Source: Streptomyces xinghaiensis S187
GTDB lineage: Bacteria > Actinomycetota > Actinomycetes > Streptomycetales > Streptomycetaceae
Reading direction: 5' to 3'
Assembly (NCBI RefSeq): GCF_000220705.2
Contig: NZ_CP023202.1
Location: 6,354,501-6,418,500, forward strand
Length of the DNA: 64,000 bases
The first letter of the stretch is position 1, and each line of letters begins with the position of its first letter. Both the position numbers and the translations under genes were made by a program. The notes under the pieces are model-generated. The model saw only the letters and a list, made by a program, of their open reading frames with translations, did no database searches and was not told where the DNA came from. This document shows, piece after piece, positions 1 through 7,561 of the stretch.

Positions 1-19
1 GCGGGGGGAGGATGCTCCC

Positions 20-1471
20 ATGACCGACCCTGCCCTCAGTTCCTCCGGCCCCGCCGCCCAGGGCGTCGACGCGGCTGGCGTCCACGCCTTCCTCGACGCA
101 CTGGAGGCCGCCCCCGGGATCGAGCCCCACAGCCTGATGATCGTGCGGCACGGACAGCTCGTCGCCTCGGGCTGGTGGGCGCCGTACACCCCGGAACGCC
201 CCCACCTGCTGTACTCGCTCAGCAAGAGCTTCACCGGGACCGCCGCCGCCCTGGCCGAGGCCGAGGGCCTGCTCGACTTCGACGCGCCGGTCGTCTCGTA
301 CTTCCCGGAGTTCGAGGCCGGCATCACCGATCCGCGCAGCCGCGCCCTGCTCGTCCGGCACGTGGCGTCCATGGCGAGTGGCCACCGGCGCGACACGGTC
401 GAGGAGGCCTACCAACGGGACCCCGCCGAGCCCGTCCGGGGATTCCTCCTGCTGCCGCCCGACCAGGACCCGGGCACGGTCTTCGCCTACAACCAGCCCG
501 CCACCTACACGCTCGCCGCGATCGTCCAGCGCGTATCCGGGCAGTCGCTCACCGGGTACCTGCGGCCCCGGCTGCTGGATCCGCTGGGCATCGGGGAGGT
601 GTCCTGGCGGCGCGACCGCACCGGCCGCGAGCTCGGCTTCAGCGGACTGCACGCCACCACCGGCGCCGTCGCCCGGCTCGGGGAGCTGTATCTGCGCGAC
701 GGGGTATGGCAGGGCCGGCGGCTGCTGCCCGAGGGGTGGGCGGCCCGGGCGGCGCGCCCCCGCATACCGACCGCAGGAGCCATGGGCGACGCGGACCGGC
801 AGGACTGGGACCGGGGCTACGGCTACCAGTTCTGGATGTCCCGGCACGGCTACCGGGGCGATGGCGCGTACGGCCAGTTCTGCCTGGTGCTGCCGGAGCA
901 GGACGCGGTGATCGCGACGACCGCGGCGACCGAACGGATGCAGGAGTTCCTGAACCTCGTCTGGGAGCATCTGCTGCCCGCCTTCGGCCCCGGGCCGCTG
1001 CCCGGCCGGGAGGCCGCCGACGCGGAACTGCGGGACCGCCTCGACCGCCTCGCCCTGCCACCCGCCCCGGGCCGGTCCGGACCCCCGGAGCGGGCCGGGG
1101 ACTGGGCAGCCACCGCGTTCACGTCCTCCGGGGAGCCCGGACCGGTCCGGGCGGCCGGGCTCGCCCGGGACGCGAAAGGCTGGACGCTCACGCTGACCGG
1201 CGAAGGGGACCGGCCGGAGCGTCCGGACCGGCTGGATCTGCGCGTCGGCGGGGAGGGCTGGACGGTCGCCGAGGAACCCGTCCCCACCGCGGTGAGCGGC
1301 GGCTGGACCGATGCCGGGACGCTGGCTGTGGAGACGGTGTTCCTGGAGACCCCGCACCGCCTGGCGCTGACCTGCTCCCTCGCGGACCGGACGGTCACCG
1401 CGCACTGGCGCACCCGGCCCCTGCACGGCAACCGGCTCACCGCGCTGGGCGCCCCGCGCGGCTCCGCCTGA
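20..1471 (+). CDS. Serine hydrolase of the beta-lactamase / penicillin-binding-protein-like family
   Basis: A 483-residue protein whose N-terminal 340 residues look like the class C beta-lactamase fold (PF00144-type). The SxxK nucleophile motif is SLSK at residues 66-69. A second-motif-like YN lies at 157-158, and HGYRGDGAYG near residue 280 sits where the third motif is expected. No signal peptide is visible, so it is probably cytoplasmic and more likely an esterase or peptidase-like hydrolase than a resistance enzyme. The last 130 residues are a separate beta-rich tail of the kind seen in this family. A GGGAGG-type ribosome-binding site precedes the ATG. The upstream context is cut by the window edge. 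Substrate unknown. Confidence 0.85.
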   Translation: MTDPALSSSGPAAQGVDAAGVHAFLDALEAAPGIEPHSLMIVRHGQLVASGWWAPYTPERPHLLYSLSKSFTGTAAALAEAEGLLDFDAPVVSYFPEFEAGITDPRSRALLVRHVASMASGHRRDTVEEAYQRDPAEPVRGFLLLPPDQDPGTVFAYNQPATYTLAAIVQRVSGQSLTGYLRPRLLDPLGIGEVSWRRDRTGRELGFSGLHATTGAVARLGELYLRDGVWQGRRLLPEGWAARAARPRIPTAGAMGDADRQDWDRGYGYQFWMSRHGYRGDGAYGQFCLVLPEQDAVIATTAATERMQEFLNLVWEHLLPAFGPGPLPGREAADAELRDRLDRLALPPAPGRSGPPERAGDWAATAFTSSGEPGPVRAAGLARDAKGWTLTLTGEGDRPERPDRLDLRVGGEGWTVAEEPVPTAVSGGWTDAGTLAVETVFLETPHRLALTCSLADRTVTAHWRTRPLHGNRLTALGAPRGSA

Positions 1472-1648
1472 GCCCGGCCGGAAGGCCGCGGGGAATGGGC
1501 GCGGCGCCTTCTTCCCCACGCGCCGGTCATCCCCGCGCGCCGGTCATCGAGGAGCGGCTTGCCGGTGACCCGGGGTCCGCCCCCGCCGACGGCCGGAGGG
1601 TCCGCGCCGGCTGCCGGACGCCGACGGGGGCGGCCGCGGTGCTGGCCC

Positions 1649-2524
1649 TCACCGGTCCCCGTCCGCGGCGGTGAACAGCGCCCCCAGGGCGTGCCGGACT
1701 TCTGTGACGTCCCTCACCGGTTCGGGGAAGTCGAAGCGGGCGTCGAAGACCGGTTCGGCGCCCTCCGTGAAGCGGACGCGCAGCCCGAAGCGGTCCAGCG
1801 AGAGCGGTACGCCCCGGCCGCGCGCGCCGCAGATCCGGTCGGCCCGTTCGCCGAGCAGCCCGCACAGCCCGCGCAGCGCGTCACCGTGCGCGGTGGCCAA
1901 GTGCTGGAGGATCACCGCCTCTTGACCTGCGAGGGGGTCGGCCACGGCGGCCGCGAAGGCGTCCGGTTCGACGGGTTCCGCACCCCAGAGGTCGTCCACC
2001 GCGGCCTCGCCGACCTCCAGCCGCAGCACCGCCCGGGTGCCCGGATCACCGCCGCCGGCCGGGACGGCCCCCGGGTGCGTACGGGCGAGCAGCGCCAGCC
2101 CCTCGGCCCGTTCCGGGCCCCGGAGCGGGGTCAGCCAGCCGCCGAGCCACGCCCGGCCCCGGATACGATGGGGTACGGCGACGGGCGCGACGTCCGAGAT
2201 TTCGATCAGGGCGGTGAGCTCGTCGTCCTGTGCAGGGGCCGCGGCGCGAGCCGCGGGGGAGTCCCCAGGCATCAGCAGCAGCACGTCCCCGTCCGCCGTG
2301 ACGGCGCGTGCCGAGGGCGCACCGGCGCCCCAACCGCCCGAGTCCGTGCCCGGAATGGTCAGCACGGCGGAGGCGTTCGACTCCGCGAGGGTACGTACGC
2401 GTTCGGCCGCCGTCGGCTGCCGGGCGTCTTCCCAGGGGCGCGGCTGACCCGTCGTCCCGGCAGGGGCCGGCACGGATTCCGTGGGACGGCCGGAGCCGGG
2501 CATGGGGCTCCCAGGTCGAAACAT
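1649..2524 (-). CDS. HugZ-like protein (pyridoxamine-oxidase-like fold plus C-terminal DUF2470), iron-box controlled
   Basis: A 291-residue protein. The first 150 residues resemble the split-barrel pyridoxamine 5'-phosphate oxidase-like domain (residues SNASAVLTIPG onward). The C-terminal 85 or so carry a DUF2470-like helix HLATAHGDALRGL and a following beta segment. This domain pair is that of HugZ-type haem oxygenases and haem-binding proteins (family knowledge). The ATG at 2524 is chosen because GGAGGA lies 6 bp upstream. A 19-bp IdeR/DmdR-type iron box begins 15 bp upstream of the start, so repression by iron is expected. It is divergent from rpsD with only 55 bp between starts. Function in haem-iron use is inference; no enzyme activity can be read from sequence. 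Confidence 0.8.
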   Translation of the reverse strand: MFRPGSPMPGSGRPTESVPAPAGTTGQPRPWEDARQPTAAERVRTLAESNASAVLTIPGTDSGGWGAGAPSARAVTADGDVLLLMPGDSPAARAAAPAQDDELTALIEISDVAPVAVPHRIRGRAWLGGWLTPLRGPERAEGLALLARTHPGAVPAGGGDPGTRAVLRLEVGEAAVDDLWGAEPVEPDAFAAAVADPLAGQEAVILQHLATAHGDALRGLCGLLGERADRICGARGRGVPLSLDRFGLRVRFTEGAEPVFDARFDFPEPVRDVTEVRHALGALFTAADGDR

Positions 2525-2538
2525 GCGTTCTCCTCCGA

Positions 2539-2557
2539 TAAGGTAAGCCTCACCTAA
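2539..2557 (-). promoter_or_regulatory. IdeR/DmdR-type iron box
   Basis: On the minus strand the 19-mer reads TTAGGTGAGGCTTACCTTA, close to the actinobacterial iron-box consensus TTAGGTTAGGCTAACCTAA. Both half-sites and the central GGC are intact. It lies 15 bp upstream of the DUF2470 gene start and 23 bp upstream of the rpsD GTG, so the same site could touch both divergent promoters. Confidence 0.85.
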
Positions 2558-2579
2558 CTTACATGGAGGGTGTTTCCCC

Positions 2580-3191
2580 GTGAACCAGTCGCGTCCCAAG
2601 GTCAAGAAGTCACGTGCCCTGGGCATCGCCCTGACGCCGAAGGCCGTCAAGTACTTCGAGGCCCGCCCGTACCCGCCGGGCGAGCACGGCCGTGGCCGCA
2701 AGCAGAACAGTGACTACAAGGTCCGGCTGCTGGAGAAGCAGCGTCTGCGCGCCCAGTACGACATCAGCGAGCGCCAGATGGCCCGTGCCTACGACCGCGC
2801 TCGGAAGGTCGAAGGCAAGACGGGCGAAGCCCTCATCGTCGAGCTGGAGCGCCGTCTGGACGCGCTCGTCCTGCGGTCGGGCCTCGCCCGCACGATCTAC
2901 CAGGCCCGCCAGATGGTGGTCCACGGCCACATCCAGGTCAACGACCGCAAGGTCGACAAGCCGTCCTTCCGGGTCCGCCCGGACGACGTGGTGCAGGTCC
3001 GCGAGCGCAGCCGCACCAAGCACCCCTTCCTGGTCGCCCGCGAGGGCGGCTACGACACCGACGGCGAGACCCCGCGCTACCTGGAGGTCAACCTCCAGGC
3101 GCTGGCCTTCCGCCTGGACCGGGACCCCAACCGCAAGGAGATCCCGGTCATCTGCGACGAGCAGCTGGTCGTCGAGTACTACGCCCGCTGA
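2580..3191 (+). CDS. rpsD: 30S ribosomal protein S4
   Basis: A 203-residue S4 protein that initiates small-subunit assembly by binding the 5' domain of 16S rRNA. The N-terminal S4 domain starts NQSRPKVKKSRALGIALTP. The S4 RNA-binding domain spans roughly residues 92-155 (RLDALVLRSGLARTIYQARQ). The N-terminal region has no cysteines, so this is the zinc-independent (C-minus) version, common in Streptomyces. The GTG start follows GGAGGG by 9 bp. It stands alone rather than in the main ribosomal-protein operon, and a hairpin follows the stop. Its start is very near the iron box of the divergent gene. Confidence 0.97.
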   Translation: MNQSRPKVKKSRALGIALTPKAVKYFEARPYPPGEHGRGRKQNSDYKVRLLEKQRLRAQYDISERQMARAYDRARKVEGKTGEALIVELERRLDALVLRSGLARTIYQARQMVVHGHIQVNDRKVDKPSFRVRPDDVVQVRERSRTKHPFLVAREGGYDTDGETPRYLEVNLQALAFRLDRDPNRKEIPVICDEQLVVEYYAR

Positions 3192-3210
3192 CGCCCGCTC
3201 ACGCCGGCCG

Positions 3211-3244
3211 GCGCCCGCGGAAACGTATCGCCTCTCGCGGGCGC
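3211..3244 (+). terminator. Hairpin after rpsD
   Basis: A perfect 9-bp stem (GCGCCCGCG at 3211-3219 with CGCGGGCGC at 3236-3244) and a 16-nt loop, 19 bp after the rpsD stop. There is no U-tract, as usual for Streptomyces terminators. Confidence 0.55.
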
Positions 3245-3520
3245 GGCCGCCGCGCGGAATCCGCCGTCTTCCCGTCCACACCCGGGGGAGGCGGCGGTCC
3301 GCGTTCCGGCCCGGCCGGGCCGTCCGGCGCCACGGCAAATCGGGTACGGGGCCGTCGGCGCGAGACGCTAGGCTTCTGCCAGGTCCCGCGCCGCCGAACA
3401 GGCCGGACCGCCTGGCGGACCGGCCCGCCCGGCCCGCCGCCCGGCGCGCGGGCCCCGGCCGGGGCCGGTGACCTCCCGGGGCGCATCCGGGTCGCAGTCG
3501 TCTGAGGGAGCGGTGCCAAG
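3245..3520 (+). other. Intergenic region between rpsD and the DUF948-like gene
   Basis: No convincing gene. The region is GC-rich. A possible -10 hexamer TAGGCT lies near 3370, about 150 bp before the next GTG. The 3420-3480 stretch is rich in short inverted CG runs without one dominant hairpin. Confidence 0.4.
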
Positions 3521-3958
3521 GTGTCCGGTGGAGAAGTGGCCGGGATTCTCGTAGCCGTCTTCTGGGCGATCCTGGTGTCCTTCCTGGCCGTGGTGCTGGT
3601 GAGGCTGGCCCAGGTGCTCAGAGCGGCCACCCGCCTGGTGGCGGACGTCACCGAGCACGCCGTCCCGCTGCTGGGCGAGGCCTCCGAGACGGTCCGCTCC
3701 GCGCAGACCCAGCTCAGCAGGGTCGACGCCATCGCGTCCGACGTCCAGGAGGTCACCTCCAACGCCTCGGCGCTCTCCTCGACCGTCGCCTCGGCCTTCG
3801 GCGGCCCGCTGGTGAAGGTCGCCGCGTTCGGCTACGGCGTCCGCAGGGCAATCGGACGCAAGGGCGCGCCGCAGGGGCAGCGCCGCACCGTGATCAGGAG
3901 TCGCGCGGTGCCCCCGGCCCGCAAGGGCGGCCGGGGCGACCGGCGAGGGAGAGGCTGA
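3521..3958 (+). CDS. DUF948-type single-pass membrane protein
   Basis: A 145-residue protein with one strong transmembrane segment at about residues 6-28 (GILVAVFWAILVSFLAVVLV). A long amphipathic helical stretch (residues 30-95) resembles the DUF948/methyl-accepting-coiled-coil type, and a basic Arg/Gly-rich tail follows. The GTG start is preceded by GAGGGAGCGG. It sits 3 bp before a second small gene and is evidently cotranscribed with it and alaS, an arrangement widespread in actinobacteria. No biochemical role is known to me; a membrane-anchored coiled-coil function is only an inference. Confidence 0.8.
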   Translation: MSGGEVAGILVAVFWAILVSFLAVVLVRLAQVLRAATRLVADVTEHAVPLLGEASETVRSAQTQLSRVDAIASDVQEVTSNASALSSTVASAFGGPLVKVAAFGYGVRRAIGRKGAPQGQRRTVIRSRAVPPARKGGRGDRRGRG

Positions 3959-3961
3959 CCG

Positions 3962-4273
3962 ATGTTCCGCCGTATGTTCTGGTTCACCGCAGGCGCCGCC
4001 ACCGGTGTGTGGGCCACCACCAAGGTCAACCGCACGCTGAAGCGGCTCACCCCGGAGAGCCTGGTGGCGCAGGCCGCCGACAGGGCCGTCGAGGCGGGCC
4101 ACCGCCTCAAGGACTTCGCCCTCGACGTCAAGGCCGGCATGGCGCAGCGCGAACTCGAACTCAACGACGCCCTGGGCATCGCCGCCCAGGACGGTCCACA
4201 GCACCTGCCCCCGCCGCGCCGTCCGGCCGCGCTGGGCCCGACCAACCCGAACAACCGGAATGAGGACCACTGA
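3962..4273 (+). CDS. Small conserved actinobacterial protein (DUF6167-like)
   Basis: A 103-residue protein with a short hydrophobic N-terminus (MFRRMFWFTAGAATGVWATT) that may be a membrane anchor, then a helical region (residues 25-75) and a Pro/Asn-rich tail. It starts 3 bp after the preceding gene, and its TGA overlaps the alaS ATG by one base, so translational coupling with alaS is likely. I recognise it only as the small gene that commonly precedes alaS in Streptomyces. Function unknown. Confidence 0.8.
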   Translation: MFRRMFWFTAGAATGVWATTKVNRTLKRLTPESLVAQAADRAVEAGHRLKDFALDVKAGMAQRELELNDALGIAAQDGPQHLPPPRRPAALGPTNPNNRNEDH

Positions 4274-6942
4274 TGGAGTCGGCTGAAATCCGCCGCCGCT
4301 GGCTGAGCTTCTTCGAGGAGCGGGGGCACACCGTCGTCCCGTCGGCGTCGCTGATCGCGGACGACCCGACGCTGCTGCTGGTCCCCGCGGGCATGGTGCC
4401 CTTCAAGCCGTACTTCCTCGGTGAGGTCAAGCCGCCGTACCCGCGCGCCGCCAGCGTCCAGAAGTGCGTCCGCACCCCGGACATCGAAGAGGTCGGCAAG
4501 ACCACCCGGCACGGCACCTTCTTCCAGATGTGCGGCAACTTCTCCTTCGGCGACTACTTCAAGGAAGGCGCCATCGAGCTCGCCTGGGAGCTGCTCACCG
4601 GCTCCGTCGAGCACGGCGGTTACGGCCTCGACCCGGAGAAGCTCTGGATCACGGTCTACGAGGAGGACGACGAGGCCGAGCGCATCTGGCGCGAGAAGGT
4701 CGGCGTGCCCGCCGAGCGCATCCAGCGCCTGGGCAAGGAGCACAACTACTGGTCCATGGGCGTCCCCGGCCCCTGCGGTCCCTGCTCGGAGATCAACTAC
4801 GACCGCGGCCCGGAGTTCGGCGAGGAGGGCGGTCCGGCCGTCAACGACGAGCGCTACGTGGAGATCTGGAACCTGGTCTTCATGCAGTACGAGCGCGGCC
4901 CGGGCTCCGGCAAGACGGACTTCCCGATCCTCGGCGAGCTGCCCAGCAAGAACATCGACACCGGCCTGGGCATGGAGCGGCTGGCGATGATCCTCCAGGG
5001 CGTCCGCAACATGTACGAGACGGACACCCTCCGCGTCGTCATGGACAAGGCCACCGAGCTCACCGGCGTCCGCTACGGCGCCGCCGAGGGCTCCGACGTC
5101 TCGCTGCGCGTGGTCGCCGACCACCTCCGGACCTCCGTGATGCTCATCGGCGACGGCGTCACCCCCGGCAACGAGGGCCGCGGCTACGTGCTGCGCCGCA
5201 TCATGCGCCGCGCCATCCGCAACATGCGGCTGCTCGGCGCCACCGGGCCGGTCGTCGGCGAACTCGTGGACACCGTCATCGGGACCATGGGCGAGCAGTA
5301 CCCGGAGCTGATCACCGACCGCAAGCGCATCGAGACCGTCGCGCTCGCCGAGGAGGCCGCCTTCCTCAAGACCCTCAAGGCCGGCACCAACATCCTCGAC
5401 ACCGCCGTCTCCGAGACCAGGAGCGCCGGGCGGACCGTCCTCCCCGGCGACAAGGCCTTCCTGCTCCACGACACCTGGGGCTTCCCGATCGACCTCACCC
5501 TGGAGATGGCCGCCGAGCAGGGCCTCTCCGTGGACGAGGAGGGCTTCCGCCGGCTGATGAAGGAGCAGCGGGAGCGCGCCAAGGCCGACGCCCGCGCCAA
5601 GAAGACCGGCCACGCCGACGTCTCCTCCTACCGCGAGGTCGCCGACCGCGCCGGGGCCACCGTCTTCACCGGCTACACCGACACCGAGGGCGAGTCGACC
5701 GTCGTCGGCCTGCTGGTGGACGGCGTGCCCGCGCCCGCCGCGCAGGAGGGCGACGAGGTCGAGGTCGTCCTCGACCGCACCCCCTTCTACGCCGAGGGCG
5801 GCGGCCAGCAGGCCGACACCGGCCGGATCCGGCTCGACACCGGGGCCGTCGTCGAGGTGCGCGACGTACAGCAGCCCGTGCCGGGCGTGAGCGTGCACAA
5901 GGGCGTCGTCCAGGTCGGTGAGGTCACGCTCGGCGCCGGCGCCCACGCCGTGATCGACGTGATCCGCCGCCGCTCCATCGCCCGCGCCCACAGCGCCACC
6001 CACCTCACCCACCAGGCGCTGCGCGACGCCCTGGGCCCGACCGCCGCCCAGGCCGGCTCGGAGAACGCCCCCGGCCGCTTCCGCTTCGACTTCGGCTCCC
6101 CGACCGCCGTCCCCGGCACGGTCCTCACCGATGTCGAGCAGAAGATCAACGAGGTGCTGGCCCGCGAACTCGACGTCACCGCCGAGGTGATGTCGATGGA
6201 CGAGGCCAAGCAGCAGGGCGCCATCGCCGAGTTCGGCGAGAAGTACGGCGACCGGGTGCGCGTGGTCACCATCGGGGACTTCTCCAAGGAGCTGTGCGGC
6301 GGCACGCACGTCCACAACACCGCCCAGCTGGGCCTGGTCAAGCTGCTCGGGGAGTCCTCCATCGGTTCCGGCGTGCGCCGGGTGGAGGCTCTGGTCGGTG
6401 TGGACGCCTACCAGTTCCTCGCCCGCGAGCACACGGTCGTCTCCCAGCTCACCCAGCTGGTGAAGGGCCGCCCGGAGGAACTGCCGGAGAAGATCTCCGG
6501 GATGCTCGCCAAGCTCAAGGACGCCGAGAAGGAGATCGAGCGCTTCCGCGCCGAGAAGGTGCTGCAGGCCGCCGCCGGCCTGGCCGCCGGCGCCAAGGAC
6601 GTCCGGGGTGTCGCGCTGGCCGCCGGGCGGGTCCCGGACGGCACCGGCGCCGACGACCTGCGCAAGCTCGTCCTCGACGTGCGCGGGCGGATCCAGGGCG
6701 GCCGGCCCGCCGTGGTGGCCCTGTTCACCGTCGTCAAGGACCGTCCGCTGACCGTGATCGCCACCAACGAGGCCGCCCGCGAGCGCGGCATCAAGGCCGG
6801 CGAACTGGTCCGCACCGCCGCCAAGACGCTCGGCGGCGGCGGAGGCGGCAAGGACGACGTGGCCCAGGGCGGCGGGCAGAACCCGGCCGCCGTCGACGAG
6901 GCCGTGGCCGCCGTCGAGCGGCTCGTCGCCGAGAAGGCCTGA
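4273..6942 (+). CDS. alaS: Alanyl-tRNA synthetase
   Basis: An 889-residue class IIc synthetase charging tRNA-Ala. The N-terminal catalytic domain includes RHGTFFQMCGNFSFGDY (motif 2 region) and NIDTGLGMERLAM (motif 3). The editing domain carries the zinc/editing signature HSATH (H573, H577) and CGGTH (C675). The C-terminal DHHA1-type domain ends with a Gly-rich GGGGGGKDDVAQGGG segment typical of the family. Length is as expected. It shares one base with the upstream small gene and is 4 bp from ruvX, so it belongs to a small-protein-alaS-ruvX group. Confidence 0.98.
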   Translation: MESAEIRRRWLSFFEERGHTVVPSASLIADDPTLLLVPAGMVPFKPYFLGEVKPPYPRAASVQKCVRTPDIEEVGKTTRHGTFFQMCGNFSFGDYFKEGAIELAWELLTGSVEHGGYGLDPEKLWITVYEEDDEAERIWREKVGVPAERIQRLGKEHNYWSMGVPGPCGPCSEINYDRGPEFGEEGGPAVNDERYVEIWNLVFMQYERGPGSGKTDFPILGELPSKNIDTGLGMERLAMILQGVRNMYETDTLRVVMDKATELTGVRYGAAEGSDVSLRVVADHLRTSVMLIGDGVTPGNEGRGYVLRRIMRRAIRNMRLLGATGPVVGELVDTVIGTMGEQYPELITDRKRIETVALAEEAAFLKTLKAGTNILDTAVSETRSAGRTVLPGDKAFLLHDTWGFPIDLTLEMAAEQGLSVDEEGFRRLMKEQRERAKADARAKKTGHADVSSYREVADRAGATVFTGYTDTEGESTVVGLLVDGVPAPAAQEGDEVEVVLDRTPFYAEGGGQQADTGRIRLDTGAVVEVRDVQQPVPGVSVHKGVVQVGEVTLGAGAHAVIDVIRRRSIARAHSATHLTHQALRDALGPTAAQAGSENAPGRFRFDFGSPTAVPGTVLTDVEQKINEVLARELDVTAEVMSMDEAKQQGAIAEFGEKYGDRVRVVTIGDFSKELCGGTHVHNTAQLGLVKLLGESSIGSGVRRVEALVGVDAYQFLAREHTVVSQLTQLVKGRPEELPEKISGMLAKLKDAEKEIERFRAEKVLQAAAGLAAGAKDVRGVALAAGRVPDGTGADDLRKLVLDVRGRIQGGRPAVVALFTVVKDRPLTVIATNEAARERGIKAGELVRTAAKTLGGGGGGKDDVAQGGGQNPAAVDEAVAAVERLVAEKA

Positions 6943-6946
6943 CGGG

Positions 6947-7432
6947 ATGACGGACGAGAACCGGGCGCTCCGGCGCGGGCGGAGAATCGCCGTCGACGTC
7001 GGGGACGCCCGGATCGGGGTCGCCTCGTGCGACCCCGACGGGATCCTCGCCACCCCGGTGGAGACCGTGCCGGGACGCGATGTCCCGGCCGCCCACCGGC
7101 GGTTGGCGGCGATCGTCGCCGAGTACGAGCCGATCGAGGTCGTGGTCGGGCTGCCCCGCTCCCTCAGGGGGACGGAGGGCCCGGCCGCGGCCAAGGTCAG
7201 AGCCTTCGCCCAGGAGCTCGCCAAGATCGTTCAACCGGTCCCGGTGCGGCTGGTCGATGAGCGTATGAGTACGATCACGGCGGCACAGAGCCTGCGGGCC
7301 TCCGGTGTGAACTCCCGCAAGGGTCGCTCGGTGGTGGACCAGGCCGCGGCCGTGGTCATCCTGCAGAACGCGCTGGAGGCCGAAAGGGTGTCGGGCGCTC
7401 CTCCGGGCGAGACCGTCGAACTGGTCATCTGA
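6947..7432 (+). CDS. ruvX: Holliday junction resolvase-like protein (YqgF/RuvX)
   Basis: A 161-residue RNase H-fold nuclease of the YqgF/RuvX family. The first acidic motif is AVDVGDARIGVASCD (residues 15-29). The second strand and Glu lie in IEVVVGLPRSL, and LVDERMSTITA plus SVVDQAAAVVILQ carry the later conserved residues. The family is linked to 16S rRNA 5'-end processing and/or junction resolution. It begins 4 bp after alaS, an association conserved across many bacteria. A -10-like TACGGT follows the stop at about 7440 and may serve mltG. Confidence 0.93.
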   Translation: MTDENRALRRGRRIAVDVGDARIGVASCDPDGILATPVETVPGRDVPAAHRRLAAIVAEYEPIEVVVGLPRSLRGTEGPAAAKVRAFAQELAKIVQPVPVRLVDERMSTITAAQSLRASGVNSRKGRSVVDQAAAVVILQNALEAERVSGAPPGETVELVI

Positions 7433-7561
7433 TCGCGATACGGTAACGTTCGCGCGAAAGTGCGACCCGAACACCGTCGCATACAAGCGGAATGAGGCGG
7501 ACCGGCCCACTGCGCTCCCCACGCGCGCACCGGGAGCCGCCTCGTGTTGGCCGGGAGATCG

